Below are positions 55,956 to 64,000 of a stretch of 64,000 nucleotides of DNA, piece by piece. The position numbers and the translations under genes were made by a program. Source of the DNA: an uncultured Eubacteriales bacterium (GTDB taxonomy: Bacteria; Bacillota; Clostridia; Oscillospirales; Acutalibacteraceae); NCBI GenBank assembly GCA_949293815.1, contig CASFEZ010000010.1, positions 36,089 through 100,088 on the forward strand. The letters run 5' to 3'. How positions within the stretch are numbered: position 1 is the stretch's first letter; the number at the start of each line of letters is the position of its first letter. The notes beneath the pieces were generated by a model, which ran no database searches, had not been told where the DNA came from, and was given only the letters and a program-made list of their open reading frames with translations.

Positions 55956-57806
55956 ATGGCCCGTAGAGGCGAGGTTATTGATGGAAAATATGAAATCCTC
56001 CGCGAAATCGGACGCGGCGGTATGTCCGTTGTTTATCTGGCGATGGATAAGCGGTTAAATAAACAGTGGGCAATCAAAGAATTCCGCAAGGACAAAGACG
56101 ATGTCAGCAAGCAGATTGCCTTAAAGGCATTGATGGACGAAGCTGCCCTGATGAAAAAGCTGGATCATCCGACTCTGCCGCGTATTGTCGATATTATTGA
56201 TGTACATGATACGGTCTATATTGTTATGGACTATATCGAAGGCGAATCCCTGAACAAAGTTCTCGCCGAATACGGTGCGCAGCCGCAGGAGGCTGTTATT
56301 GAATGGGCAAAACAGCTGTGCGATGTTTTGGACTATCTGCACACGCAAAACCCCCCGATTATCTACCGGGATATGAAGCCGGCCAATATTATGTTAAAGC
56401 CGGATGGTACCATTCGCCTAATCGACTTTGGTATCGCCCGTGAATATAAGGAGGGAAAAGAAGGCGATACAGAGGCCATCGGCACCAGGGGGTATGCAGC
56501 GCCCGAGCAATTCGGCGGCCACGGTCAAACCGATGCGCGCACCGATATATACAGCCTGGGCGTAACGCTGTATCACCTGGTAACCGGCAAAAACCCGGCG
56601 GAGCCCCCCTATGAAATTTATCCGATTCGCCATTGGAACCCGTCGCTTTCAAGCGGTCTGGAATGGCTGATTTCCAAATGTACCCAGCTGAACCCGAACG
56701 ACCGCTACCAGTCCTGCGCTGAGGTTGCTTATGTGCTTGATAACTTAGAAAAATTCGAGGTTACTTATAAGAAAAAGCAAAAAAGCCGTGTCAACCTCTT
56801 TATTGTAACTGCTGTTTTAGCGTTGGTATTCGCGGTGTCCTCTGTCAGCAGTTTCTTGGGCGACCGCGCCTTGCAAAGAAGCAATTATGACGCCAATCTT
56901 TCCCTGGATACCTACCAGGGATATCAAACCGCCATCGCCTCGGACGACAGCACGGCAACGGCATATCTGCTGCTGGTGCAAAAAATGCGTGACGATGTCA
57001 TGACCATCGGCACCGCCGCTTACCAGGAAGAAACCATGAACACCCAGTTAGAGGAGGAAATGTCCGTTAACTATATTCAATCCGTTTTTTCCAATGAACA
57101 TTTGGCGAGCCTGCGGGAAAACGATGTGAATGCCTATGTACAGGTCAACTACGAAATTGGTCGCCTGTTGTGGAACACATTCAAAGGCAGCACCGGCACC
57201 GACCAGGAGCCTGCCACCCAGGCCAGACCCTATTTTGAACGGGTTATAGAAACAGTGGGCACGGCGGACCCGAGTCAGTTCGGTTTAACAGATCAAAAAT
57301 ACAATCTGGCCAGGTCCTACTATCTGGTAACCTATTTCCAATACAAGCTCCATCAGATGAGCCTGAATAAAAACAGCGGTACCGATGACGGTGCTTTTAC
57401 CCCGGAGGATGCGGCCATTGTTGCCGGTATTTATACCGACGGCGCCAACAACACCATCGACAATATCTATTATTCCTATTGGCGTACCTGTAAGGAGCAT
57501 TTGCAGCTTTTGGCGTCGGATGATTTGGATATGTCCACCGCGGCAAAGCTGGAGTCGCTGAGCCGCCTGGCGTATATTCTTTTGTCAACCTATCCCCAGT
57601 TCCGTACGCAGACAGCCAATAAAGAAGAAACCGTGGATGTCGCCGAATGGCAGGATATGATTGATGCTTTTTCCCGGGCCCTTGCGCATGTGCAGGCGGT
57701 TGAAAACGATGAAATCACCCGTTTGAACGAAATTAAAACGACACTGAATCAAACCATCACAGAGGTTAACGCCGCATATAACAGTCAACTGGAGGCCATT
57801 GCGTAA
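55956..57806 (+). CDS. Transmembrane Ser/Thr protein kinase with unusual external domain
   Basis: The 616-residue protein has a Hanks-type kinase domain at about 10-265. The glycine loop is IGRGGMSVVY, the lysine is Lys41 (AIKEF), the catalytic loop YRDMKPAN (Asp139) has Tyr for the usual His, and the metal Asp157 is in IDFGIAR. APEQFGGHGQTDARTDIYSLG closes the activation segment. One span lies at about 281-303. The external 310 residues are helical, possibly TPR-like, and carry no PASTA repeats. AAAGGAGG precedes the ATG. Its TAATG overlap with the next gene shows tight coupling. Likely substrates are the FHA protein and operon neighbours. Confidence 0.92.
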   Translation: MARRGEVIDGKYEILREIGRGGMSVVYLAMDKRLNKQWAIKEFRKDKDDVSKQIALKALMDEAALMKKLDHPTLPRIVDIIDVHDTVYIVMDYIEGESLNKVLAEYGAQPQEAVIEWAKQLCDVLDYLHTQNPPIIYRDMKPANIMLKPDGTIRLIDFGIAREYKEGKEGDTEAIGTRGYAAPEQFGGHGQTDARTDIYSLGVTLYHLVTGKNPAEPPYEIYPIRHWNPSLSSGLEWLISKCTQLNPNDRYQSCAEVAYVLDNLEKFEVTYKKKQKSRVNLFIVTAVLALVFAVSSVSSFLGDRALQRSNYDANLSLDTYQGYQTAIASDDSTATAYLLLVQKMRDDVMTIGTAAYQEETMNTQLEEEMSVNYIQSVFSNEHLASLRENDVNAYVQVNYEIGRLLWNTFKGSTGTDQEPATQARPYFERVIETVGTADPSQFGLTDQKYNLARSYYLVTYFQYKLHQMSLNKNSGTDDGAFTPEDAAIVAGIYTDGANNTIDNIYYSYWRTCKEHLQLLASDDLDMSTAAKLESLSRLAYILLSTYPQFRTQTANKEETVDVAEWQDMIDAFSRALAHVQAVENDEITRLNEIKTTLNQTITEVNAAYNSQLEAIA

Positions 57807-58210
57807 TGAATAGTGTTTTCTTTATTATCGGAATCATCTGCGCTGTCTTTGCTGTTTGTTTCTTTGCGGCCGCCGTTGCCATGTTCTTCGGATTCAAAAT
57901 TCCGACACTGGTAAAGGATATGCGCGGTACATTGGAACAAAAGCAGATTGAAGAAATCCGCAGCAAGAACAGCAGCGCCATTCGCCAGCGAAGAAAAGTG
58001 AATGTTTTCGAAGAACTGGAGCGCAATGCCAAGGTAAAGCGCGGCACCACGCAAAGTTTGGGGTTGAACCCATCAACCTATACCCGCCGAAAAAATAACC
58101 CGTCCCCGGAGAGCGGTACATCGGTTTTGAATCGGTCTAACAAAAATATCAATCCAAATTTTGTTATAGAGAAGAACATTGTTGTGGTTAGTACAAACGA
58201 GGTGATATAA
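57806..58210 (+). CDS. Small membrane protein of the kinase operon, function unknown
   Basis: The protein has 134 residues. One N-terminal span (about 4-28, Ala/Phe/Val-rich) is followed by a basic, polar cytoplasmic or external tail with charged helix DMRGTLEQKQIEEIRSK and Thr/Ser-rich RGTTQSLGLNPSTYTRRK. Its ATG overlaps the kinase stop (TAATG), and the next gene starts 4 bases after its own stop. I do not recognise a family. The Thr/Ser stretch makes it a plausible kinase substrate, but that is speculation. Confidence 0.75.
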   Translation: MNSVFFIIGIICAVFAVCFFAAAVAMFFGFKIPTLVKDMRGTLEQKQIEEIRSKNSSAIRQRRKVNVFEELERNAKVKRGTTQSLGLNPSTYTRRKNNPSPESGTSVLNRSNKNINPNFVIEKNIVVVSTNEVI

Positions 58211-58213
58211 AGA

Positions 58214-58738
58214 ATGAAAGTCAACAAAAAAAGAGCCTTACTTTGGGGATATGTGGCAAGCTCGTTGGTGCTATCGGCAAGCTTTCTGCTGATGCCGCTG
58301 GATTTGATTACCTCCAGCGTGCGCAGAAGCAGCCTGGTCGCAGGCATTCTTTTTTGGGTTAGCCTTGCCGCCACCCTGATAACTGCCGGTTGGCTGGCAA
58401 GAATTTACAGAAGGTGGCGCTCAAAACTGCCGGACGCGGTTTCCTCAGGTCTGCCCAAATTGCCCGGTATTATCCGGTTTTTTCGAAACCCATTGGCGCT
58501 TGCAGCGGACATTGTGATGCTGATAAGCCTGATTGGCTTGATTGCTTCGCTGATAGCAACCGATGCTTCCGGGTACATATGTTACATTTTTATAGCCTTG
58601 TTTGTATTTTCGTTTTGCATGCATTGTATGCTGAACGGTAAAATATATTATTCACTAACGCATCGCAACACGCCGGCAAAGAGCAATGCTGCTGCGGTGG
58701 CGGAAGATCTAAGTAAAGGAGCAGAAAAGCATGAGTAA
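58214..58738 (+). CDS. Four-span membrane protein of the kinase operon, function unknown
   Basis: The protein has 174 residues with hydrophobic segments at about 9-27, 42-62, 91-112 and 119-140, and basic loops (ARIYRRWRSK) between them. No family was recognised. The start lies 4 bases after the previous stop, and the last 8 bases overlap the next gene, whose AAAGGAG site lies inside this gene. It is therefore translated as part of the chain kinase, small membrane protein, this protein, giant Ig-like protein. Confidence 0.75.
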   Translation: MKVNKKRALLWGYVASSLVLSASFLLMPLDLITSSVRRSSLVAGILFWVSLAATLITAGWLARIYRRWRSKLPDAVSSGLPKLPGIIRFFRNPLALAADIVMLISLIGLIASLIATDASGYICYIFIALFVFSFCMHCMLNGKIYYSLTHRNTPAKSNAAAVAEDLSKGAEKHE

Positions 58739-61700
58739 AACGAAGTTTCGCTTGACCGACAGAGTCCTTGCTGTCATCATGGCAATTATGATGACGGTAA
58801 GCATGCTGCCGACTTCAGTCATTGCCTCCGCAACCGGCGGCAGCGACACGGAAGAACGCTTTACCCTTTATGTGGTCGATTCGGCGAATCAGCCCATTGA
58901 GGGTGCACAAGTTAACTATTCCGTTCAGGGCAAAGATGTTGAACCAATTACCGGCAGTGAGACATCTGGTGCTGACGGCACGGTTGCGCTGGATGTACTT
59001 GTAAGCGAGGTGGCAAACGGCACTTACACCACATTAAGCGCAACGGTAAGCAAGGACGGATACGAAATACGGGAGGTAACAGAGCAATCCATTGCCAATA
59101 CAACTTCCTATGAAGTAGAGCTGCTTGAGAATAAGCTGACCGGAGTTGAGGTTACGCCGACCAATGTGGTATATGACGGCAATCCGCATCCGGCTGCCGT
59201 GGTTAGCGGTACACTTCCGACGGATGTGGTGACCTATCGGCTGGGTGAGGCAGCCGCTACTACGGATATGCCTCAAATCACGGAGGCTGGGGAATACACA
59301 TTGACCGTCACAGTGCAAAGGGATGGGTATCAAACTTACACAAACACCGTCTATCCCGAAATCATTCCTGCAAAGATTGCACTGACTGTTACTCCTTATA
59401 GTGAAGAATATGATGGCGCAGAGCACCCGGCAGTAGCGGTCGAGGGCATTCTTGCAGGTGATACCGTAACCTATCAGTTGGGCGACAACGAACCGTCCAA
59501 TGAGATTCCCATGCTCCAAAATGTGGGTAAGTATACGGTCAAAATAGAGGTAACCCGCGCCAACCACGAAAAATATAGTGCCTCCTTTACCGCCGAGATC
59601 ACCGCAGCGAATATTGAGGGCATTTCGGTTCAGGCCGATGGCTGGACATATGACGGCGAAGCGCACCAAGCGGTTTCCGTTGTCGGTGCCCAAGATGGCG
59701 ATATCGTTGAGTATAACCTGAACAATCAAGGATGGACGACAAGCGTGCCGTCGCTGACGGATGCTGGTACATACAATATCGATGTTAGAATCACAAGAGA
59801 GAACTATGCTGATTTAACCATTCATGCAACGGTTTCCGTAGCAAAAGCCGAACAGGAACTGGCTTTTGCCGATGAGAACTATGGTGTCAACGGAGATGCG
59901 GTGATCAATGATCTTACCATATCTGCTCTCCACAATGAAACCACGCCTGTTACCTATGACTTTTCTGCTATAGATACAAATAAGCTGGCAGACGGTGAAA
60001 TCACCTATTCTGTATTGCTGTCTGAAGAGGATGCCGGAATTGCCGCAATCGATGAAGCGACCGGTTTATTGACAGTTACCGACCCTGGTCGTATTCTCAT
60101 TCGGGCGACGCTTTCCAGTAAGAATCCCAACTACAACCCTTGTGAAATCTCATACGAGCTGCGGATTGTTGCCAAAGCGGATGAGCAGGGGGATTTCCTG
60201 ACCTTTGAATCGCCGACAGCAGAGTATGTTTTGGGCGCAAAGGATGGTCAGGTTTCTGCTTCTGTGGCTACGAAAGTATATGCCGATGCTGACGACGGCG
60301 TTGTTACCTACAGTATCGATAAAACCGATATCGGCATTGTTTGTGATGCCAATACCGGTGCGTTGACCGTCAACGATTATGAAGCGCTGGCAGCGGCGAT
60401 TCAGGCTGCCGCAGCCAATGAAGAGGAAGCGGCAAGAGAATTGACCGTTACCATAACGGCGGAAAAAGCCGCCGGAACAAAATACGGGGCGGACCAAGCT
60501 TCTTATGAATTGACAATCGACTTTGCTGCTGCTCCGCAGAATCCGTATACACTGACACCGGATGCCCCCAACGGCGAAAACGGCTGGTACAAAAACACGG
60601 TTACTGTCACACCGGCTGAGGGCTATCAGGCTGCCAAAACGCTGCCCGAAAAACTGACCGCCGCTGCGTTTTCGGATACGCTGACCTTCAGCGAAGCGGA
60701 CTTAACCGCGGACAACGGCTATGAGCTCTATCTGCGCAATGAAACCACCGGCGAGATTACCGATGCCGTTGCGGTCGATATGCAAATCGATACCGCCGCC
60801 CCCTATAGCATTACAATCGAACATTCAAAATCTCTGTTTGAGAAAGTCCTTGAGGGCGTGACTTTTGGTTTCTATCAGCCCGATGTTACCTTAACCTTTA
60901 CGGCTACTGATGATATTTCCGGAGTCGCACAGTTTGATTGGGCATTAATGAACGGCGATTCCGCTCTCGAAAGCGGCACGGTTGCTGCTACAGCCCAGGA
61001 GGACGGCACCTATACTGCCGAAGTAAAAATTGCAGAAAAAGAACAGCAGCTTCTGGAAGGCATTGTCAGTGTAACGGCAAAGGATATCGCCGGGAATACT
61101 GCCAAAAAAGAGGGCGACTTTACAGTTGTTCTGGATAGATTAGCGCCGAATTTTGTGGCTGAGTATACGGAGCCGAGCAATACCCAGCAGACAGAGGGTG
61201 GAGAGGTTCTCTATTATCAGGATGTTATGGGTGATGGCGTTACCTTTGAAGCGCAAATTACCGAACGTTTCTTTGAGGCATCGCAGGTAACGGTTTCCAT
61301 GACGCATAACGGTCGGCTGGTACAGGCGACGCCTGAGTGGACGGTGAGTGCAGAATCGCCGGATTTACATATTGGCACGCTGCGCATGACAGAGGAAGGC
61401 AGCTACGAAATTTCAATTTCCTATAAAGATGAAAGCGGCAATGCGATGACAGACAGCGAAGGGAACACCACCTTTACATATCAATTTGTCATCGACAGAA
61501 CCGATCCGGCTTTGACGGCGGCATATTCCGAGTCGTCTCAGCGTCTGACGGTGACCGTAGACGAAACCAATTTTACGCCGGCATCCTTTATTGTCGTGCC
61601 GACGGGTGACAATCTTGCGACCGATATTGCTGGCAATGCAGTGGAAAATGCCCTGGATTTGCAGACCTATCTGCGGGAAGAAGACTGGATGGTTGTTAAT

Positions 61701-64000
61701 GGTGTACACACCATCACCGTTCCGTTTTCTGAAGAATACGACGGCAAGTATGATTTTACGATAAAATACTCTGACCTTTCCGGTCGTGAGACGACCTCTG
61801 CCGCACAGAACTTTGCTGCGGACCATGCGGCACCCTATGATGTAAGCATTTCCTATGCCGAGCCGTTGAACTCTAAAGTTCTGGATGCCATTACATTTGG
61901 TTATTATCAGCAAGAGGTAGCAATCACCTTTACTGCCCACGATGTGGTAACCGGTGTGGAATCCTTTGTCTGGTCCTATATGCCGGAGGACGGGAAAGGC
62001 AATATTACCGACCTGACCCCCTATCAGGCGCAGGTGGTCGCGGCCATTCAGGATGTAAACGACCCCACCCTGTTTACGGCGACTGTTACCCTGCCGATTG
62101 AGGATTATAACGAGGATCAGCTGCACGGCAGCTTCTCCTGCTATGCGGTGGATAACGGGGGCAATAAATCGGCAGAATATACCGATGAAAATAATGTCAT
62201 TGTCCGCGATACCATAGCGCCGGAGCTGGAGGTGGTCTATTCGCCGGATCAGCGTGTTGATAAAAATACCTATGTCGATATCCCGGCGGATGCCGACGAT
62301 ACCGACGATATGATCCTGCTCCACAAGGACAGCGCTGTTATCGGTTTGACCATAACGGAAGAAAATTTTGACAGCACGGAGGTCAAGGTGACCGTCAGCA
62401 AGGACGGCACTCTGATGGAGGACCAGCCCGCCGTTGACTGGAACGGAAATGCCGGCACCCTGACCCTTGAAGAGGAAGGCAGTTACCAGTTTACGGTTGC
62501 ATACACCGATTCTTCCGAAAATCCGATGGATACGTACACGTCACCGGAGCTGCGGGTGGATAAAACCGACCCGGTTATCACCGTTACCTGGGACAAAGAG
62601 AACGATGCCGCGGCAGCGAATGCCGATTGCTACCAGTCCCGCACCATGACGGTGACCGTTGAAGAGAAAAATTTCCGCGCATCTGATTTTAAAGTAACCG
62701 CGCAGCTGCTGGATGTTACCGGTGCCCCGGTGGCAAATGCTGGTGATTTGCTTACGGCAATACAGGCGCATTTTGCAGAAAGCAGCAATTGGAACAGAGA
62801 GGACAATCGGTATACTGCAAGTTATGAACTGCCGGAAGCGGTGATCTCCGATTTGCAGTTGGCCTGTTCTGACATGCTGGATTGGCATAGTGAACAATTG
62901 ATAGAAACCTTTACGGTTGATCATACCGGTTCGGAGATTCTGGATATAACATACAGCGAGCCGAAAACAACCGAGGAGATTGCAGAGGCCCTTACGCTTG
63001 GCTTCTATCAGGCAAAAGCAATTGTGACTGTACGCGCAACGGATGCAATTTCCGGCGTAAATACAATTGAATGGAGCTATGCCCGCCAAGAAGGGGCAAG
63101 CGCCACTAACGAAGAATCGCTTTCCGGCACCGCTGTTGCCGTTCCTGAATCTGAGGGATCCTCGATCTATGTTGCTGAAATCTCACTTCCCGAAGAGGAG
63201 GCGCAACAGCTTAGAGGCTCACTGACGGTACGTGCAAAGGATCGCGCTGCCAATTCCGGTGCTCCGTATACAGACGGCAGCAAGATCATCGTTGTGGATA
63301 CCATTGCGCCGGAACTGGAGGTATCCTATTCAGAAGCCTTTTTGACAGACAAAGACGGCGCTGCGCTGCAAACGGTTCCCGAGGATGGCGAATATGTCCT
63401 GAACTATGCAACAGATTTCATCGCTACGCTGAATGTGAACGAAGCCAACTTCTATACAGATGACATTACCGTTTCGGTCACCAAGAACGGTGAGCCGATG
63501 GCCGATAGTCCCGTAATTAAGTGGGCTGACAGCAATACCGATGAGCATCAGGGCACCTTTACCATTTCGGGTGCAGGCATATATTATATTACCATTGAAG
63601 CTGAAGACCATTCGGGCAACACCGCAAGCTATACATCCCCGGAAATTCGTATAGATATGACGCCGCCGGAAATCAATGTTGTCTTTGCCGAGGATGAAAC
63701 AGCGTACAACGATTATTATTATAATTTAACCCGCAAGGCAACCGTGTCTATTACCGAAGAACACTTCGATCCCGAAAAAGTTACGATTGATGTCACGGCT
63801 AAGGATATTGCAGGCGATGCGGTTGATATGGAGCAGACCATTGAAGATGCACTCAACGAGCAGCTGCACGCGGCGGAAAAATGGAGCAGTGAGGGTGATG
63901 TACACAGCATCGAGCTTGCCTTCTCCACAGATGCGCGGTACGCTTTCACCGTATACTGCAGTGATATTGTCAATAATAATGCGGAACCGTGGAATTCCGA
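58731..64000 (+). CDS. Giant secreted Ig-like repeat protein (partial, runs off the window)
   Basis: The frame is open for 1756 codons from ATG 58731 to the window end. A signal segment (about 10-34) precedes a CnaB-like domain (about 45-135). Three YDG units of about 80 residues follow (YDGNPHP about 147, YDGAEHP about 226, YDGEAHQ about 306). A long array then repeats with a period of about 345-365 residues, marked by TFGFYQ (about 711), TFGYYQ (about 1055) and TLGFYQ (about 1422). Each period holds several Ig-like folds opening with D-T-x-A-P or D-x-T-D-P. AAAGGAG lies 10 bases before the ATG, and the start overlaps the upstream gene by 8 bases. Probably a surface adhesin under control of the kinase operon; the anchor lies beyond the window. 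Confidence 0.88.
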   Translation, partial: MSKTKFRLTDRVLAVIMAIMMTVSMLPTSVIASATGGSDTEERFTLYVVDSANQPIEGAQVNYSVQGKDVEPITGSETSGADGTVALDVLVSEVANGTYTTLSATVSKDGYEIREVTEQSIANTTSYEVELLENKLTGVEVTPTNVVYDGNPHPAAVVSGTLPTDVVTYRLGEAAATTDMPQITEAGEYTLTVTVQRDGYQTYTNTVYPEIIPAKIALTVTPYSEEYDGAEHPAVAVEGILAGDTVTYQLGDNEPSNEIPMLQNVGKYTVKIEVTRANHEKYSASFTAEITAANIEGISVQADGWTYDGEAHQAVSVVGAQDGDIVEYNLNNQGWTTSVPSLTDAGTYNIDVRITRENYADLTIHATVSVAKAEQELAFADENYGVNGDAVINDLTISALHNETTPVTYDFSAIDTNKLADGEITYSVLLSEEDAGIAAIDEATGLLTVTDPGRILIRATLSSKNPNYNPCEISYELRIVAKADEQGDFLTFESPTAEYVLGAKDGQVSASVATKVYADADDGVVTYSIDKTDIGIVCDANTGALTVNDYEALAAAIQAAAANEEEAARELTVTITAEKAAGTKYGADQASYELTIDFAAAPQNPYTLTPDAPNGENGWYKNTVTVTPAEGYQAAKTLPEKLTAAAFSDTLTFSEADLTADNGYELYLRNETTGEITDAVAVDMQIDTAAPYSITIEHSKSLFEKVLEGVTFGFYQPDVTLTFTATDDISGVAQFDWALMNGDSALESGTVAATAQEDGTYTAEVKIAEKEQQLLEGIVSVTAKDIAGNTAKKEGDFTVVLDRLAPNFVAEYTEPSNTQQTEGGEVLYYQDVMGDGVTFEAQITERFFEASQVTVSMTHNGRLVQATPEWTVSAESPDLHIGTLRMTEEGSYEISISYKDESGNAMTDSEGNTTFTYQFVIDRTDPALTAAYSESSQRLTVTVDETNFTPASFIVVPTGDNLATDIAGNAVENALDLQTYLREEDWMVVNGVHTITVPFSEEYDGKYDFTIKYSDLSGRETTSAAQNFAADHAAPYDVSISYAEPLNSKVLDAITFGYYQQEVAITFTAHDVVTGVESFVWSYMPEDGKGNITDLTPYQAQVVAAIQDVNDPTLFTATVTLPIEDYNEDQLHGSFSCYAVDNGGNKSAEYTDENNVIVRDTIAPELEVVYSPDQRVDKNTYVDIPADADDTDDMILLHKDSAVIGLTITEENFDSTEVKVTVSKDGTLMEDQPAVDWNGNAGTLTLEEEGSYQFTVAYTDSSENPMDTYTSPELRVDKTDPVITVTWDKENDAAAANADCYQSRTMTVTVEEKNFRASDFKVTAQLLDVTGAPVANAGDLLTAIQAHFAESSNWNREDNRYTASYELPEAVISDLQLACSDMLDWHSEQLIETFTVDHTGSEILDITYSEPKTTEEIAEALTLGFYQAKAIVTVRATDAISGVNTIEWSYARQEGASATNEESLSGTAVAVPESEGSSIYVAEISLPEEEAQQLRGSLTVRAKDRAANSGAPYTDGSKIIVVDTIAPELEVSYSEAFLTDKDGAALQTVPEDGEYVLNYATDFIATLNVNEANFYTDDITVSVTKNGEPMADSPVIKWADSNTDEHQGTFTISGAGIYYITIEAEDHSGNTASYTSPEIRIDMTPPEINVVFAEDETAYNDYYYNLTRKATVSITEEHFDPEKVTIDVTAKDIAGDAVDMEQTIEDALNEQLHAAEKWSSEGDVHSIELAFSTDARYAFTVYCSDIVNNNAEPWNS

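Overview
The window comes from the chromosome of an anaerobic Gram-positive bacterium, most likely a gut-type clostridium of the Oscillospirales/Ruminococcaceae kind. The evidence is a group B-like [FeFe] hydrogenase with a SpoIIE-type phosphatase, a remB gene inside a dnaA-dnaN-yaaA-recF-remB-gyrB-gyrA cluster, noc-parA-parB, strong AGGAGG ribosome binding sites, and consensus -35/-10 promoters with 17-base spacers. No rRNA, tRNA or CRISPR array was found. Gene starts were chosen by ribosome binding site, so several differ from the longest open frame.

Layout. (1) 1-2.8 kb: hydrogenase-linked redox genes. (2) 2.9-14.9 kb: a metabolic region with a GPH sugar symporter, a metallophosphoesterase, a GH29 fucosidase, a small ribbon-helix-helix protein, a PdaA-like deacetylase, an amidohydrolase, cysteine synthase and a large (alpha/alpha)6-type glycosidase. 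(3) 14.9-24.3 kb: the replication origin region. The dnaA-dnaN gap carries five same-strand DnaA-box-like sites followed by a TAC/TAA trinucleotide run typical of a basal unwinding element. (4) 24.4-39.2 kb: mnmE, a dCMP deaminase, a divergent two-component system and second GPH transporter, then mnmG-rsmG-noc-parA-parB-serS with two parS sites. In Bacillus the mnmE-to-parB genes lie on the other side of oriC; here they follow gyrA on the same strand. (5) 39.7-64 kb: a surface and signalling region with two giant secreted proteins, a mini M50-like membrane metalloprotease, and then an operon of FHA protein, PP2C phosphatase, Ser/Thr kinase, two small membrane proteins and a third giant Ig-like protein that runs off the window.

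Mobile and repeat DNA is unusually visible. Four copies of a 190-300 bp repeat (9.6, 11.8, 19.2 and 25.9 kb) each sit directly behind a gene and point in opposite directions on the two sides of oriC. There is also a 210 bp MITE-like element with 30 bp perfect terminal inverted repeats (39.2 kb), a nested palindromic element behind gyrA, and eight copies of a 7 bp-stem GC hairpin.

The most interesting candidate system is the 39.7-64 kb region. Two neighbouring giant proteins end in the same kind of aromatic, amphipathic C-terminal tail, next to a small HExxH membrane protease. The following operon encodes an FHA protein whose linker repeats an E-T-x-L-L/F motif five times. Threonine with leucine or another hydrophobic residue at +3 is the sort of site FHA domains read, and the cognate kinase and phosphatase are encoded immediately downstream.
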